13,518 nucleotides of DNA from a bacterium (GCA_017444705.1 JAFSWA010000005.1:1-13518), one strand, 5' to 3'. Positions 5,809-13,498 are shown, counted from the first letter of the stretch. Translations and numbers: made by a program. The notes: a model not told the origin generated them from the sequence alone.

Positions 5809-6888
5809 TTATACTCCCTTATAGATTTTTTGAGATTGTGTTTCAATGTTTTGAACATTTGGTTTAAAATTTTCTTCTTCTGTTATATCAACATTTTTCA
5901 TAATGTTAACACATTTTTTGCGATACAACATATCTACAAAAGCCTCAATTCTTGTTACAAATCCCGCTTCACCGGTTTGTTCGTCAACTGTCAAGTTCAA
6001 ATGAGGTTTTGAATATTGCTTTGCAAAACGTGCGATTTTTTCTATCATAAGAGAATCAGGACCGCAACCAAATGCAGTAATCGTAATAACACCGTCAATA
6101 GAATTATCCTGAATAAAATGTCCTGCCGCACCGGTCATTTCATGTTCGTTTGCCCAATATATGTTTGAACCTAATGACATTATGCCCTCTGTTGTTTGTT
6201 CAAAAGTTAAATTTTCAGCAGTTACGGATTGAACATCCAACGCATCCAATTTATCAAAAATTTTCATTGAAACTCTTTCATCAAAAAGATTGTAAGCATG
6301 CCCGACAACCGCTATTTTAATAGGATATGACTTATTGTTATTCGAAATAACCACCTTGTCTGCCAAAGCATTTTTTAAAGCCTCTTTGTGAGGAAGTCCG
6401 GAACGGGTCATAACCTGAAAATTATTCATAACTTTCCAACCCTCTTTTGATGCTTTTTTGATTAGTTCTTTATCGGTAATATTAAAAGGAGCAACTGCAT
6501 CCATAAGAAAATCATACAATCCATGTCCTTTTTCCGATTTATCCAAAGTCGGTTCAATCATGGTAAAATCTTTTTTTAATACATTTCTTATTAAATCCGG
6601 AAGTCCTCTGATTTTTGAACAGTTGTATATTTTGTGTGCTACCGATTGAAGTGAGGGAACAAAAATTTTATCAACCCCTTTATCAAGCAAATTCAATACA
6701 TGCCCGACATAAATTTTTATCGGCAGGCATGTTTCCGATACTACAAATGCCGCACCTTTTGACATAGTCTGTTTTGTCGTAAAGTCAGATAAAACAATTT
6801 CTATTCCTAAAAAATTGAAGAATCCGTACCAAAACGGATAAAAATTATGATAGGACATTGCCCTTGGTATTCCTAATTGTTGTGCCAT
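5809..6888 (-). CDS. DUF2229 / HgdB-like acyl-CoA dehydratase activase-related protein, stand-alone
   Basis: A 359-residue soluble protein related to the 2-hydroxyacyl-CoA dehydratase D-component superfamily (DUF2229, PF09989, with HgdB-like features). The opening MAQQLGIPRAMSYHNFYPFW, then SETCLPIKIYVGH (51-63), AFGCGPDSL (272-280) and LNLTVDEQTGEAGF (297-310) are typical blocks. Cysteines C54, C90 and C275 are candidates for holding an iron-sulfur cluster. In many bacteria this domain is fused to an ATP-dependent activase; here no activase domain and no dehydratase subunit are nearby, so a fermentation role is not supported. The start at 6888 was chosen for AAGGA seven bases upstream; an in-frame ATG at 6930 lacks this. 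It sits directly before dnaB. True function unknown; an Fe-S redox role is inferred. Confidence 0.78.
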   Translation of the reverse strand: MAQQLGIPRAMSYHNFYPFWYGFFNFLGIEIVLSDFTTKQTMSKGAAFVVSETCLPIKIYVGHVLNLLDKGVDKIFVPSLQSVAHKIYNCSKIRGLPDLIRNVLKKDFTMIEPTLDKSEKGHGLYDFLMDAVAPFNITDKELIKKASKEGWKVMNNFQVMTRSGLPHKEALKNALADKVVISNNNKSYPIKIAVVGHAYNLFDERVSMKIFDKLDALDVQSVTAENLTFEQTTEGIMSLGSNIYWANEHEMTGAAGHFIQDNSIDGVITITAFGCGPDSLMIEKIARFAKQYSKPHLNLTVDEQTGEAGFVTRIEAFVDMLYRKKCVNIMKNVDITEEENFKPNVQNIETQSQKIYKGV

Positions 6889-6918
6889 CTTCCATTCCTT
6901 TTTTAATATCTTATTTAT

Positions 6919-6924
6919 ATTATA
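6919..6924 (-). promoter_or_regulatory. Possible -10 box for the DUF2229-dnaB pair
   Basis: A perfect TATAAT on the - strand lies in the 65-base gap between the DUF192 gene and the DUF2229 gene, 30 bases before the ATG at 6888. The -35 match is poor (TTATGA at a 16-base spacing). It would allow the DUF2229-dnaB pair to be transcribed separately from the DUF192 gene. Confidence 0.35.
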
Positions 6925-6953
6925 ACTCAAATTTTATTTTTCATAACAGACTA

Positions 6954-7307
6954 TTACAAATCATTAACTTCAAATTTATCTAAAAGATTAATCCCGTTTT
7001 TTTTAATTGTTCCGTTTGGTAATTCCAAAACATATTTTGCTTTTTTGTGAAATTTTGAAATTCTGAACGGTTTAAAGTCTGAATACATTGCAATAACCCT
7101 AAAATCGGCATCCAAAAATATTGCATCAAAAGAAAATCTCATAAAAAATGAATGAATAATTTTACAATTTTCCATTAAAAAGCCGTCAAAATTTTCAAAA
7201 TTGTTAAGAATTGTTAAGCCAAACCCTTTTTTTATTAAAGTTTTTGGAATTTGTGCCGAATAACATACATGTAGAGAGTCTGATTTCGAAAGATTTCTGA
7301 TTTTCAT
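6954..7307 (-). CDS. DUF192 family protein
   Basis: A 117-residue protein covering a single DUF192 domain (PF02643). The signature is NCKIIHSFFMRFSFDAIFLD (48-67), matching the family's H-T-x-F-M-R-F-x-(I)-D-x-(I)-F-L-D core, followed by the closing KYVLELPNGTIKKNGI (91-106). There is no signal peptide or lipobox, unlike many DUF192 proteins that are exported, so this one is probably cytoplasmic. The start has GGGAGC five to six bases upstream. The molecular role of the family is not established. It is the first gene of a - strand run leading to the DUF2229 protein and dnaB, and it is divergent from the 99-residue protein at 7371. Confidence 0.88.
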   Translation of the reverse strand: MKIRNLSKSDSLHVCYSAQIPKTLIKKGFGLTILNNFENFDGFLMENCKIIHSFFMRFSFDAIFLDADFRVIAMYSDFKPFRISKFHKKAKYVLELPNGTIKKNGINLLDKFEVNDL

Positions 7308-7370
7308 AAAATGCTCCCAACTAATAATATCATAAAGTATAAAAAAAGAAGAAAGGTAAGGTCGAAAAAA

Positions 7371-7670
7371 ATGATACTTGAGTACAAAGTAAATGAAAAT
7401 GACGTGCAGGCGGCATGGCTCAAGACGCTCTATGACCTTATAGAGGAGCTTAATTGCAAATGCCGTACCTATATGGATGAATCCTACAATCGTTCATATA
7501 AACACTTCGCACGAACAAGAGTAATTGAAGTCTATGGTTCAGACACCATGCTCAGTTGGTTAAAGCTGAGAATGGAAAGATATTCTCATTTTATTGAATC
7601 TTTCAATTCAAAACCGGAAATAGACATTCAATTTAAAGATGAAGAAGACGAAAATTCCTCTAATATATAA
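7371..7670 (+). CDS. Conserved-looking 99-residue protein of unknown function
   Basis: I do not recognise a family. The protein is soluble, mainly helical by eye, with an aromatic and charged centre (AAWLKTLYDLIEELNCKC at 14-31; TMLSWLKLRMERYSHFIESF at 59-78), a Cys-x-Cys pair (C29, C31) and a strongly acidic C-terminus (KDEEDE at 89-94). The start at 7371 was preferred because AAGGTAAGG lies 9 bases upstream; an upstream in-frame ATG at 7311 has no ribosome site and would add a Lys/Arg-rich stretch. It stands alone, divergent from the DUF192 gene and closed by a strong terminator. Its 5' half uses more G/C-ending codons (CTC, ACG, GTG, GCG) than its neighbours, which may reflect high expression or a different origin. 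Confidence 0.7.
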   Translation: MILEYKVNENDVQAAWLKTLYDLIEELNCKCRTYMDESYNRSYKHFARTRVIEVYGSDTMLSWLKLRMERYSHFIESFNSKPEIDIQFKDEEDENSSNI

Positions 7671-7708
7671 GGGAAAATCTCCTTTAAACTCCGATAATTT
7701 ATCCATAG

Positions 7709-7745
7709 AAACCGAGCTGTATTTTACAGTTCGGTTTATTTTTCT
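7709..7745 (+). terminator. Strong Rho-independent terminator
   Basis: AAACCGAGCTGTA and TACAGTTCGGTTT form a 13-bp stem (one G-U pair) around a three-base loop, followed by ATTTTTCT on the + strand. There is no T-run in the other direction, so it ends the transcript of the 99-residue protein gene and separates it from rimO. Confidence 0.9.
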
Positions 7746-7779
7746 AAAATTCGGATTTTACTAAAATATGAATATTTGA

Positions 7780-7811
7780 TTGATATTTGTACTTCTATTT
7801 TGTTATATAAT
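7780..7811 (+). promoter_or_regulatory. rimO promoter, predicting a leaderless mRNA
   Basis: TTGATA (7780-7785), an 18-base spacer and the extended -10 TGTTATATA (7801-7809) make a good promoter; an overlapping TATAAT lies at 7806-7811. Either choice puts the transcript start at about 7816-7818, that is at the rimO ATG. No Shine-Dalgarno sequence exists in the bases before that ATG. Confidence 0.6.
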
Positions 7812-7817
7812 TAGTTT

Positions 7818-9122
7818 ATGAAAAAAGTAGGATTATTAAATTTTGGTTGTTCAAAAAATCTGATAGATTCTGAGTTAATGCTCGGACTTTTGGCGGAAAA
7901 CGGCTATAAAATTACGCTTGACGAAAATGAAGCTGATATTATCATTATTAACACGTGTGCTTTCATAAATGATGCTGAAAAAGAATCTGTCGATGCAATT
8001 TTAGAAACGGCACAAACAGGCAAAAAAATTATTGTAACGGGTTGTTTAAGTCAAAAATACAAAAAAGAATTAAAAAAAGAAATTCCGGAAATTTCCGCAA
8101 TGCTTGGAACAGGAGATTATTCAAAGATTGTTGAAACAATTAAAAAACTTGATAAAGAAAAATTTGTTTATAATATTTGTGAAAACCCGAGTTATGTTTA
8201 TGACGAAAACATTAAAAGACAACAAATTACAGTGGGTTCAAGTTCTTATATAAAAATTGCCGACGGTTGCAATTGTGAATGCGGATATTGTATTATTCCG
8301 AAGTTAAGAGGAAAATATAAATCCCGCCCGATAGAAAATATTGTTGAAGAAGCAAAAACTTTGACTGAAAAAGGCGTAAATGAGATTATTCTTATTGCAC
8401 AAGATACAACGACTTACGGAATTGATTTATACGGAAAACCGAGTTTGCCGAAATTGTTGAAAAAACTTGAAAAAATAGAAAATTTGTCATGGATAAGAAT
8501 AATGTATGCGTATCCGACATCTTTTAATGATGAGTTAATTGAAACCATGAAAAACTCAAAAAAAATTGTTAAATACATAGATATTCCGCTTCAACACTCG
8601 CATCCTGAGGTTTTAAAGAGAATGAAACGTCCTGTTATGGACTATGAAAAGCTGATTAAAAAATTGAGAGAACAAATTCCCGAAATAGCAATAAGAACAA
8701 CTTTTATTGTAGGTTATCCGCAAGAAACGGAAGAGGAATTTGAACATCTATATAATTTTATTAAAAAAATAAAGTTTGACCGTTTAGGAGTTTTTGAATT
8801 TTCAAAAGAAAAAGATACTTATGCTTATTCTCTTTCGGGGCAAATTTCGTCACGAATAAAAAAATCGAGAAAAAACAAAATAATGAAACTCCAAAATAAA
8901 ATTTCAAAAGAATTGAATAAAAAAATGTTCGGAAAAACAATTCCTTGTATAGTTGAGGCGATTACAAACGACGATGTTACGATTTTGAGAAGCCAAAAAG
9001 ACGCTCCTGAGATAGACTGCCTTGTCTATGCAAAATCAGAAGATTCTCCTGTTCCGGGGGAAATTGTAAATGTGAAAATTACTGATTTTGATGATTATGA
9101 TTTGTTTGGGGAAATTGTTTGA
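7818..9122 (+). CDS. rimO: Ribosomal protein S12 methylthiotransferase RimO
   Basis: A 434-residue radical-SAM methylthiotransferase that adds a methylthio group to an aspartate of ribosomal protein S12. The N-terminal MTTase domain has the three cluster cysteines C11 (FGCSKNLIDSE), C47 (NTCAFI) and C76 (TGCLSQ). The radical-SAM motif is C151-x3-C155-x2-C158 (DGCNCECGYCIIPKLRG), and an extra cysteine, C153, lies inside it. The C-terminal TRAM domain includes DAPEIDCLVY, the sequence pattern that separates RimO from the tRNA-modifying MiaB and MtaB. Length is normal for the family. The ATG at 7818 is the only sensible start, but it has no ribosome-binding site; a promoter places the transcript start at this codon. 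tyrS follows after 41 bases with its own extended -10. Confidence 0.95.
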   Translation: MKKVGLLNFGCSKNLIDSELMLGLLAENGYKITLDENEADIIIINTCAFINDAEKESVDAILETAQTGKKIIVTGCLSQKYKKELKKEIPEISAMLGTGDYSKIVETIKKLDKEKFVYNICENPSYVYDENIKRQQITVGSSSYIKIADGCNCECGYCIIPKLRGKYKSRPIENIVEEAKTLTEKGVNEIILIAQDTTTYGIDLYGKPSLPKLLKKLEKIENLSWIRIMYAYPTSFNDELIETMKNSKKIVKYIDIPLQHSHPEVLKRMKRPVMDYEKLIKKLREQIPEIAIRTTFIVGYPQETEEEFEHLYNFIKKIKFDRLGVFEFSKEKDTYAYSLSGQISSRIKKSRKNKIMKLQNKISKELNKKMFGKTIPCIVEAITNDDVTILRSQKDAPEIDCLVYAKSEDSPVPGEIVNVKITDFDDYDLFGEIV

Positions 9123-9133
9123 TATGTTATAAT
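9105..9133 (+). promoter_or_regulatory. tyrS promoter with extended -10
   Basis: TGTTATAAT (9125-9133) is a perfect extended -10. A weak -35, TTTGGG (9105-9110), sits 17 bases upstream inside the end of rimO. The transcript would begin near 9140, giving a short leader with AAAGGAT before the ATG. There is no room for a T-box leader. Confidence 0.6.
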
Positions 9134-9163
9134 ATACATAAGAAAATACTAAAAGGATAAAAA

Positions 9164-10384
9164 ATGGGTATATTTGAAGAATTACAGGAACGTGGTTTAA
9201 TTGCACAGGTTACGGATGACAAAGAAATCAGAGATTTGATAAATAGCGGCGGAGCAAAATTTTATATAGGTTTTGACCCTACGGCTGATTCGTTACATGT
9301 CGGGCATTTTATGGCATTATGCCTTATGAAGCGTCTTCAAATGGCAGGTAACAGACCGGTAGTTCTTGTCGGCGGAGGAACAGGCTATATCGGCGACCCG
9401 TCCGGCAGAACCGATATGCGTTCAATGATGACTCCTGAAATTATTGAACATAATTGCGAATGTTTTAAACAACAGATGGAAAAATTCATTGAATTTGGAG
9501 AGGATAAAGCCATTATGGTTAACAATGCCGATTGGCTTTTAAAACTTAATTACATTGAGCTTTTAAGAGAAGTAGGAGCTTGTTTCAGTGTCAATAATAT
9601 GTTAAGAGCCGAATGCTATAAGCAAAGAATGGAAAAAGGTTTAAGCTTTTTGGAATTTAACTATATGATTATGCAGGCTTATGATTTTTACTATTTGAAT
9701 CAGCATTTTGGCTGTAATATGCAGTTTGGCGGAGATGACCAGTGGAGTAATATGCTTGCGGGAACTGAACTCATAAGAAAGAAAACGGCAAAAGATGCGT
9801 ATGCAATGACGATAACACTTCTTCTTAACAGTGAAGGCAAAAAAATGGGAAAAACCGCAAAAGGTGCGGTTTGGCTTGACCCGAACAAGACTTCTCCTTT
9901 TGAATTTTATCAATATTGGAGAAATGTTGATGATGCGGATGTTATGAAATGCTTGAAAATGCTTACATTTTTACCTATGGATAAAATCAGAGAGATGGAA
10001 AATTGGGCAGATGGCAGAATTAACGAGAAAAAAGAAATTCTTGCTTATGAATTGACTGCTCTTGTTCACAATGAAGATGAAGCAAAAAAAGCTCAAAATG
10101 CAGCCCATGCTCTTTTTAGCGGTAAAGGTGATGATGAAAATATGCCGACAACGATTATTCCTTTGGCTGACTTGGCGAATGGAATCGGTTTGGCTGACTT
10201 GATGGTTTTATGCAAATTGACTGATAGTAAAGGCGAGGCAAAAAGACTTATTCAACAGGGTGGAGTAAGTGTAAATGATTCTGTGGTAAATGATTTGGGT
10301 AAATTGTACACAAAAGAAGATTTGAAAGACGGATTAAAAATCAGAAAAGGCAAAAAAGTCTTTCATAAAGCAATTTTAGGATAA
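9164..10384 (+). CDS. tyrS: Tyrosyl-tRNA synthetase
   Basis: A 406-residue class I synthetase that charges tRNA-Tyr. The catalytic Rossmann domain has HVGH (45-48, the HIGH motif), the nucleotide and tyrosine-binding stretch GGGTGYIGDPSGRTD (70-84), the tyrosine-site region MQAYDFYYL and GGDDQWSN (189-196), and KMGKT (227-231) in place of KMSKS, a common variant in bacterial TyrRS. An S4 RNA-binding domain closes the protein (about 343-406; SKGEAKRLIQQGGVSVN). The length is normal. AAAGGAT before the ATG at 9164 supports the start. The stop codon directly abuts the stop of the convergent ABC ATPase gene, with no terminator visible. Confidence 0.97.
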   Translation: MGIFEELQERGLIAQVTDDKEIRDLINSGGAKFYIGFDPTADSLHVGHFMALCLMKRLQMAGNRPVVLVGGGTGYIGDPSGRTDMRSMMTPEIIEHNCECFKQQMEKFIEFGEDKAIMVNNADWLLKLNYIELLREVGACFSVNNMLRAECYKQRMEKGLSFLEFNYMIMQAYDFYYLNQHFGCNMQFGGDDQWSNMLAGTELIRKKTAKDAYAMTITLLLNSEGKKMGKTAKGAVWLDPNKTSPFEFYQYWRNVDDADVMKCLKMLTFLPMDKIREMENWADGRINEKKEILAYELTALVHNEDEAKKAQNAAHALFSGKGDDENMPTTIIPLADLANGIGLADLMVLCKLTDSKGEAKRLIQQGGVSVNDSVVNDLGKLYTKEDLKDGLKIRKGKKVFHKAILG

Positions 10385-11191
10385 TTATTCTATAACGCTC
10401 CAAAGTCTGCCGTTTTCGGTTTTAATAAGTTTTATGTCAATTCCGAAAACTTTTTTGAGATTTTCTTCCGTTAACACTTCTTCTTTTGTGCCGGAAAACA
10501 TAATTTTACCGTTTTGTAAAATCATTCCTCTGTCAAAATCCGGCAGAATATCTTCAACTCGCTGAGAAATAAAAATAACAGTAATTTCAGGATGATTTTT
10601 CAATATTTTATCAAGTGTTTTTAAGAAAAATTCTCTCTCTTTTATATCAAGAAAAACATTTGGTTCATCAAAAATCATCAACTCCGGTTTAAATGACAAA
10701 GCTCTTGCGATTAGAATTTTCATTTGCTCCCCTGAGGACATCTCGCAGATACTTTTGTTTGCCAAATGAATTGCATCAAGTGAAATTAAGAGAGTTTTAA
10801 CTTTTTCAAGTTCTTCTTTTGTTGCCTGTCTGCCAAAGCCCAAAGAGCCTTCAAAACCTGATAAAACGGTATCAACACCTATATCTGATTTTTTGAGATG
10901 TTTTTGAATAAAAGGGCTTACCCATGCAATTTTTTTCCTCAATTCATTCAAATCAACTTTACCTAAGGTTTTACCTAAAATCTCAACTTTTGCTCCGCAT
11001 AATGCCCAAACATAACCTAAAATTGTTCTTACGAGAGTGGTTTTTCCGGCTCCGTTTGCACCTAAAATAAAGTATCTTTCTCCTCTTTTGACTTTCCAGT
11101 TTATATTGTGCAAAATCTCTTTTTGGTTAAGACAAACCGTTGCATTTTCAATATTTATTGCGTATTTCGAGTTATTTTTTATTTCGCCCAT
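10385..11191 (-). CDS. ABC transporter-type ATPase (YlmA/ModF-like) without switch histidine
   Basis: A 268-residue single ABC ATPase domain. Walker A is GANGAGKT (44-51), the signature is MSSGEQ (151-156) and Walker B is LMIFDEP (171-177, D175 and E176). The layout and the VEDILPDF stretch resemble the YlmA/ModF-like branch. The D-loop region reads DEPNVFLD rather than DEPTxGLD, and the H-loop reads ISQRVEDI where relatives have (V/I)THHxE(E/D)I, so the switch histidine is Gln210. This could mean slow or altered ATP hydrolysis. No permease or binding-protein gene is adjacent, so substrate and even transport function are unknown. The start overlaps the end of the LOG gene by 13 bases, with GGAG 11 bases upstream, indicating translational coupling. 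Confidence 0.85.
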   Translation of the reverse strand: MGEIKNNSKYAINIENATVCLNQKEILHNINWKVKRGERYFILGANGAGKTTLVRTILGYVWALCGAKVEILGKTLGKVDLNELRKKIAWVSPFIQKHLKKSDIGVDTVLSGFEGSLGFGRQATKEELEKVKTLLISLDAIHLANKSICEMSSGEQMKILIARALSFKPELMIFDEPNVFLDIKEREFFLKTLDKILKNHPEITVIFISQRVEDILPDFDRGMILQNGKIMFSGTKEEVLTEENLKKVFGIDIKLIKTENGRLWSVIE

Positions 11192-11766
11192 TTTGAAAAA
11201 GGCTCCGTCTGTAATTCAGGGGTTTTATAATTTACAATATATTCTATCGCATCTTTTGGATTTTTAGCAATATAGTAAAGATTTTCGCTTTCTTTTCTTG
11301 CAAAATTCATTTCATAAAAAACATTAAACTGTGCAAAAAGATTAGAATAAAAATCATTTGTATTCAAAAAGACTATCGGTTTTGAATGATAACCGAGTTG
11401 TTTGAGTGTAATAACTTCTAAAATTTCTTCAAGTGTACCGAAACCGCCGGGAAGAGCAACAAACGCATCTGCAAGTTCTCTCATTTTCTTTTTTCTTGAT
11501 GCCATACAATCCGTAACAATATATTCATCACAATCTTCCCAGTCAACTCCGATTCCCGTAAGTCTTTTGGGAATTACTCCGTAAATTTTTGCTCCTTGCT
11601 CTTTTGCTGTTAATGCCGAAGCATACATTGTCCCGACAGAACCTGCACCGTAAACGAAATCAAAACCGTTTTTTACAATTAAGTTTCCGATTTCTTTTGC
11701 CTCAGAAAAATAAACCTCGTCTATTTTATTACTTGATGAAGCAAACACGCAGATTCTTTTTTTCAT
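11179..11766 (-). CDS. LOG family (TIGR00730) nucleotide 5'-monophosphate phosphoribohydrolase-like protein
   Basis: A 195-residue Rossmann-fold protein of the Lonely Guy/YgdH group. It shows CVFASSSNK at the N-terminus, GAGSVGTMYAS (40-50, the usual GGGxxGLMG position), MASRKKKM (88-95, the M-x-x-R-K motif) and PGGFGTLEE (106-114), which hold the catalytic Arg and Glu. Family members release free base and ribose 5-phosphate from nucleotide monophosphates (cytokinin precursors, or AMP and other nucleotides); the bacterial substrate here is not determined. The start ATG has AAGGAG seven bases away by the usual spacing, and the gene begins 8 bases after dnaJ, so it is in the grpE-dnaJ operon. 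Confidence 0.88.
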   Translation of the reverse strand: MKKRICVFASSSNKIDEVYFSEAKEIGNLIVKNGFDFVYGAGSVGTMYASALTAKEQGAKIYGVIPKRLTGIGVDWEDCDEYIVTDCMASRKKKMRELADAFVALPGGFGTLEEILEVITLKQLGYHSKPIVFLNTNDFYSNLFAQFNVFYEMNFARKESENLYYIAKNPKDAIEYIVNYKTPELQTEPFSKWAK

Positions 11767-11774
11767 ACTTCTCC

Positions 11775-12905
11775 TTAATTTTTTAATGCACTTTTAACCT
11801 TTGATAAAATGCTTTGAGCCTCTTGTTTAGGATTTTTTCCCTGTGAAATTTCAAAGAGTCTTTCATAGAGTTTTCTTTCTTCGTCCGAAAGTTTTTTGGG
11901 TGTTTTGAGTTTTATAACTACATAATGGTCACCTCTCATATTGGGTGAACCTAATATAGGTACTCCGCAGCCTTTCAGCGTAATATATCTGTCATGTTCA
12001 CAACCTGCGGGAATTTGGATTTTCTGAGTTCCGTCAAGTGTTTCTATTTCAACTTCATCCCCCAAAACAGCCTGCGGAAGCGAAATGTTTAATTCGGTAG
12101 CTACGTTAAATCCGTCACGGTTAAAATATTTATCACGTTTTACATAAAGCACAACGTACAAATCTCCGTTCGGACCGCCGTTTGAGCCGGCATCACCCTC
12201 AGAGGCAACTCTTATTCTTGAACCGGCATCTACTCCTTTCGGAATTTTAACTTTAAGTTTTTTCTCTCTTTGAACTTTTCCGTGACCTTTGCAATCCGGA
12301 CAAAAATCTTTTATTATGGTACCTTTTCCGCCGCAATGCGGGCATGTTGTAACCTGTGACATAGTACCCAAAATTGTCTGATGAACTTGTTGAACTCTGC
12401 CTGAGCCGCCGCATTGAGGACATGTTTGCGGTTGCGAACCCTCTTTTGCCCCTGTTCCGTGACATTTTTCGCAAGTTTCAAGATGGTCTATTGTTATTTC
12501 TTTTTCAACCCCGAAAACCGCCTCTTTAAAATCTATTTTTAAATCAAGTCTTAAATCAGAACCTCTTTGAGGGGCATTGGGATTAGCCTGTCCGAAACCG
12601 CCGAAAGCTCCGCCAAAAAACGATTCAAAAATATCGTTTAGATTTCCGAAACCGAAATCAAACGGTCCGTTTGTACTGTAACCCGCATTTTTCAGCCCGT
12701 CCTCGCCGTATCGGTCATACAAAGCTCTTTTTTCATCATCCATCAATGTTTCGTATGCTTTACCGATTTCTTTAAATTTTTCTTCCGCTCCCGGTTCTTT
12801 ATTTATATCGGGGTGGTATTTTCTTGCCATCTTTCTGAAAGCTGATTTTATATCGTCTTTTGAGGCATTTCTGTCTATTTCTAAAATTTCGTAGTAATCT
12901 GCCAT
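11775..12905 (-). CDS. dnaJ: Chaperone protein DnaJ (type I Hsp40)
   Basis: A 376-residue type I DnaJ that delivers unfolded proteins to DnaK and stimulates its ATPase. The J domain has HPD at 31-33. A Gly/Phe-rich linker follows (about 78-108; FGFGNLNDIFESFFGGAFGG), including the DIF motif. Four CxxCxGxG zinc modules start at C145, C162, C188 and C202. The C-terminal substrate and dimerisation domains complete the usual length. Its ATG shares a base with the grpE stop (TAATG), so translation is coupled. dnaK is not in the window; it is not between grpE and dnaJ, unlike the classical order. Confidence 0.97.
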   Translation of the reverse strand: MADYYEILEIDRNASKDDIKSAFRKMARKYHPDINKEPGAEEKFKEIGKAYETLMDDEKRALYDRYGEDGLKNAGYSTNGPFDFGFGNLNDIFESFFGGAFGGFGQANPNAPQRGSDLRLDLKIDFKEAVFGVEKEITIDHLETCEKCHGTGAKEGSQPQTCPQCGGSGRVQQVHQTILGTMSQVTTCPHCGGKGTIIKDFCPDCKGHGKVQREKKLKVKIPKGVDAGSRIRVASEGDAGSNGGPNGDLYVVLYVKRDKYFNRDGFNVATELNISLPQAVLGDEVEIETLDGTQKIQIPAGCEHDRYITLKGCGVPILGSPNMRGDHYVVIKLKTPKKLSDEERKLYERLFEISQGKNPKQEAQSILSKVKSALKN

Positions 12906-13483
12906 TATTCTGCCACCGCTACATTAACCATTGCAGGTCTTAAAACCTTATCTTTGAATTTGTACCCTTTTTGCAATTCCACTAAAATTGTGTGTTCGGG
13001 GGAATCTGCTGTCGGAGTTTGCATTACGGCTTCATGAAAATTCGGATCAAACTCTTTTCCTTCTGCCTCTATTTGTTCCATCCCGAGTTTTGCCAATTCA
13101 TCATTGACTTGCTTTTGTAAAAGCTCAAAAGCTTCTTTATATTTATTCAAATCTTCACAGTCATTAAGCGATTTTTTTGCTCTTTCAAAATTGTCCAAAA
13201 CGGGAATCATTTTTTTCAGTGCTTCCTCAGTTCCGAATTTCAAAAGCTGTTCTCTTTCCTGAGATTGACGTTTCCTGTAATTATCAAAATCAGCGGCAAG
13301 TCTTATATATTGAGAATTGAGCTTGTCATATTCTTCTTTTGAAATATTTTCAATTTTATTTTCGTCAATAATTTCCGACTCTTCCGTTTCATTTTTTACT
13401 TTAAACGGATTTTCTGCCGATTCATCAATCTCAATGTCGTCCATATTCTCTATTTCTTGTGAAGTTTCATCTTTTTTACTCAT
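12905..13483 (-). CDS. grpE: Nucleotide exchange factor GrpE
   Basis: A 192-residue GrpE, which removes ADP from DnaK. The first 45 or so residues are acidic and probably disordered. A long helical coiled-coil follows (EEYDKLNSQYIRLAADFDNY and onward), with the family's typical LRLxADFDNYRKR-like sequence, and then the C-terminal beta domain ends LQKGYKFKDKVLRPAMVNVA. The ATG at 13483 has AGGGTG about 7 bases upstream. It is the first gene of a - strand operon grpE-dnaJ-LOG-ABC ATPase. The promoter seems to lie in the last 35 bases of the window. Confidence 0.96.
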   Translation of the reverse strand: MSKKDETSQEIENMDDIEIDESAENPFKVKNETEESEIIDENKIENISKEEYDKLNSQYIRLAADFDNYRKRQSQEREQLLKFGTEEALKKMIPVLDNFERAKKSLNDCEDLNKYKEAFELLQKQVNDELAKLGMEQIEAEGKEFDPNFHEAVMQTPTADSPEHTILVELQKGYKFKDKVLRPAMVNVAVAE

Positions 13484-13498
13484 AATTACACCCTATCT

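Noticed and set aside
5809..6888. 2-hydroxyglutaryl-CoA dehydratase of a glutamate fermentation pathway
   Set aside because: No second dehydratase subunit, activase or CoA-transferase is in the window, and the sequence fits the activase-related DUF2229 group better.
7311..7370. N-terminal extension of the 99-residue protein from ATG 7311
   Set aside because: No ribosome site before 7311, and the extra residues are a Lys/Arg-rich translation of the untranslated leader; AAGGTAAGG before 7371 marks the better start.
9123..9163. T-box riboswitch before tyrS
   Set aside because: The gap is only 41 bases and contains an extended -10 promoter and ribosome site; a T-box leader needs far more room.
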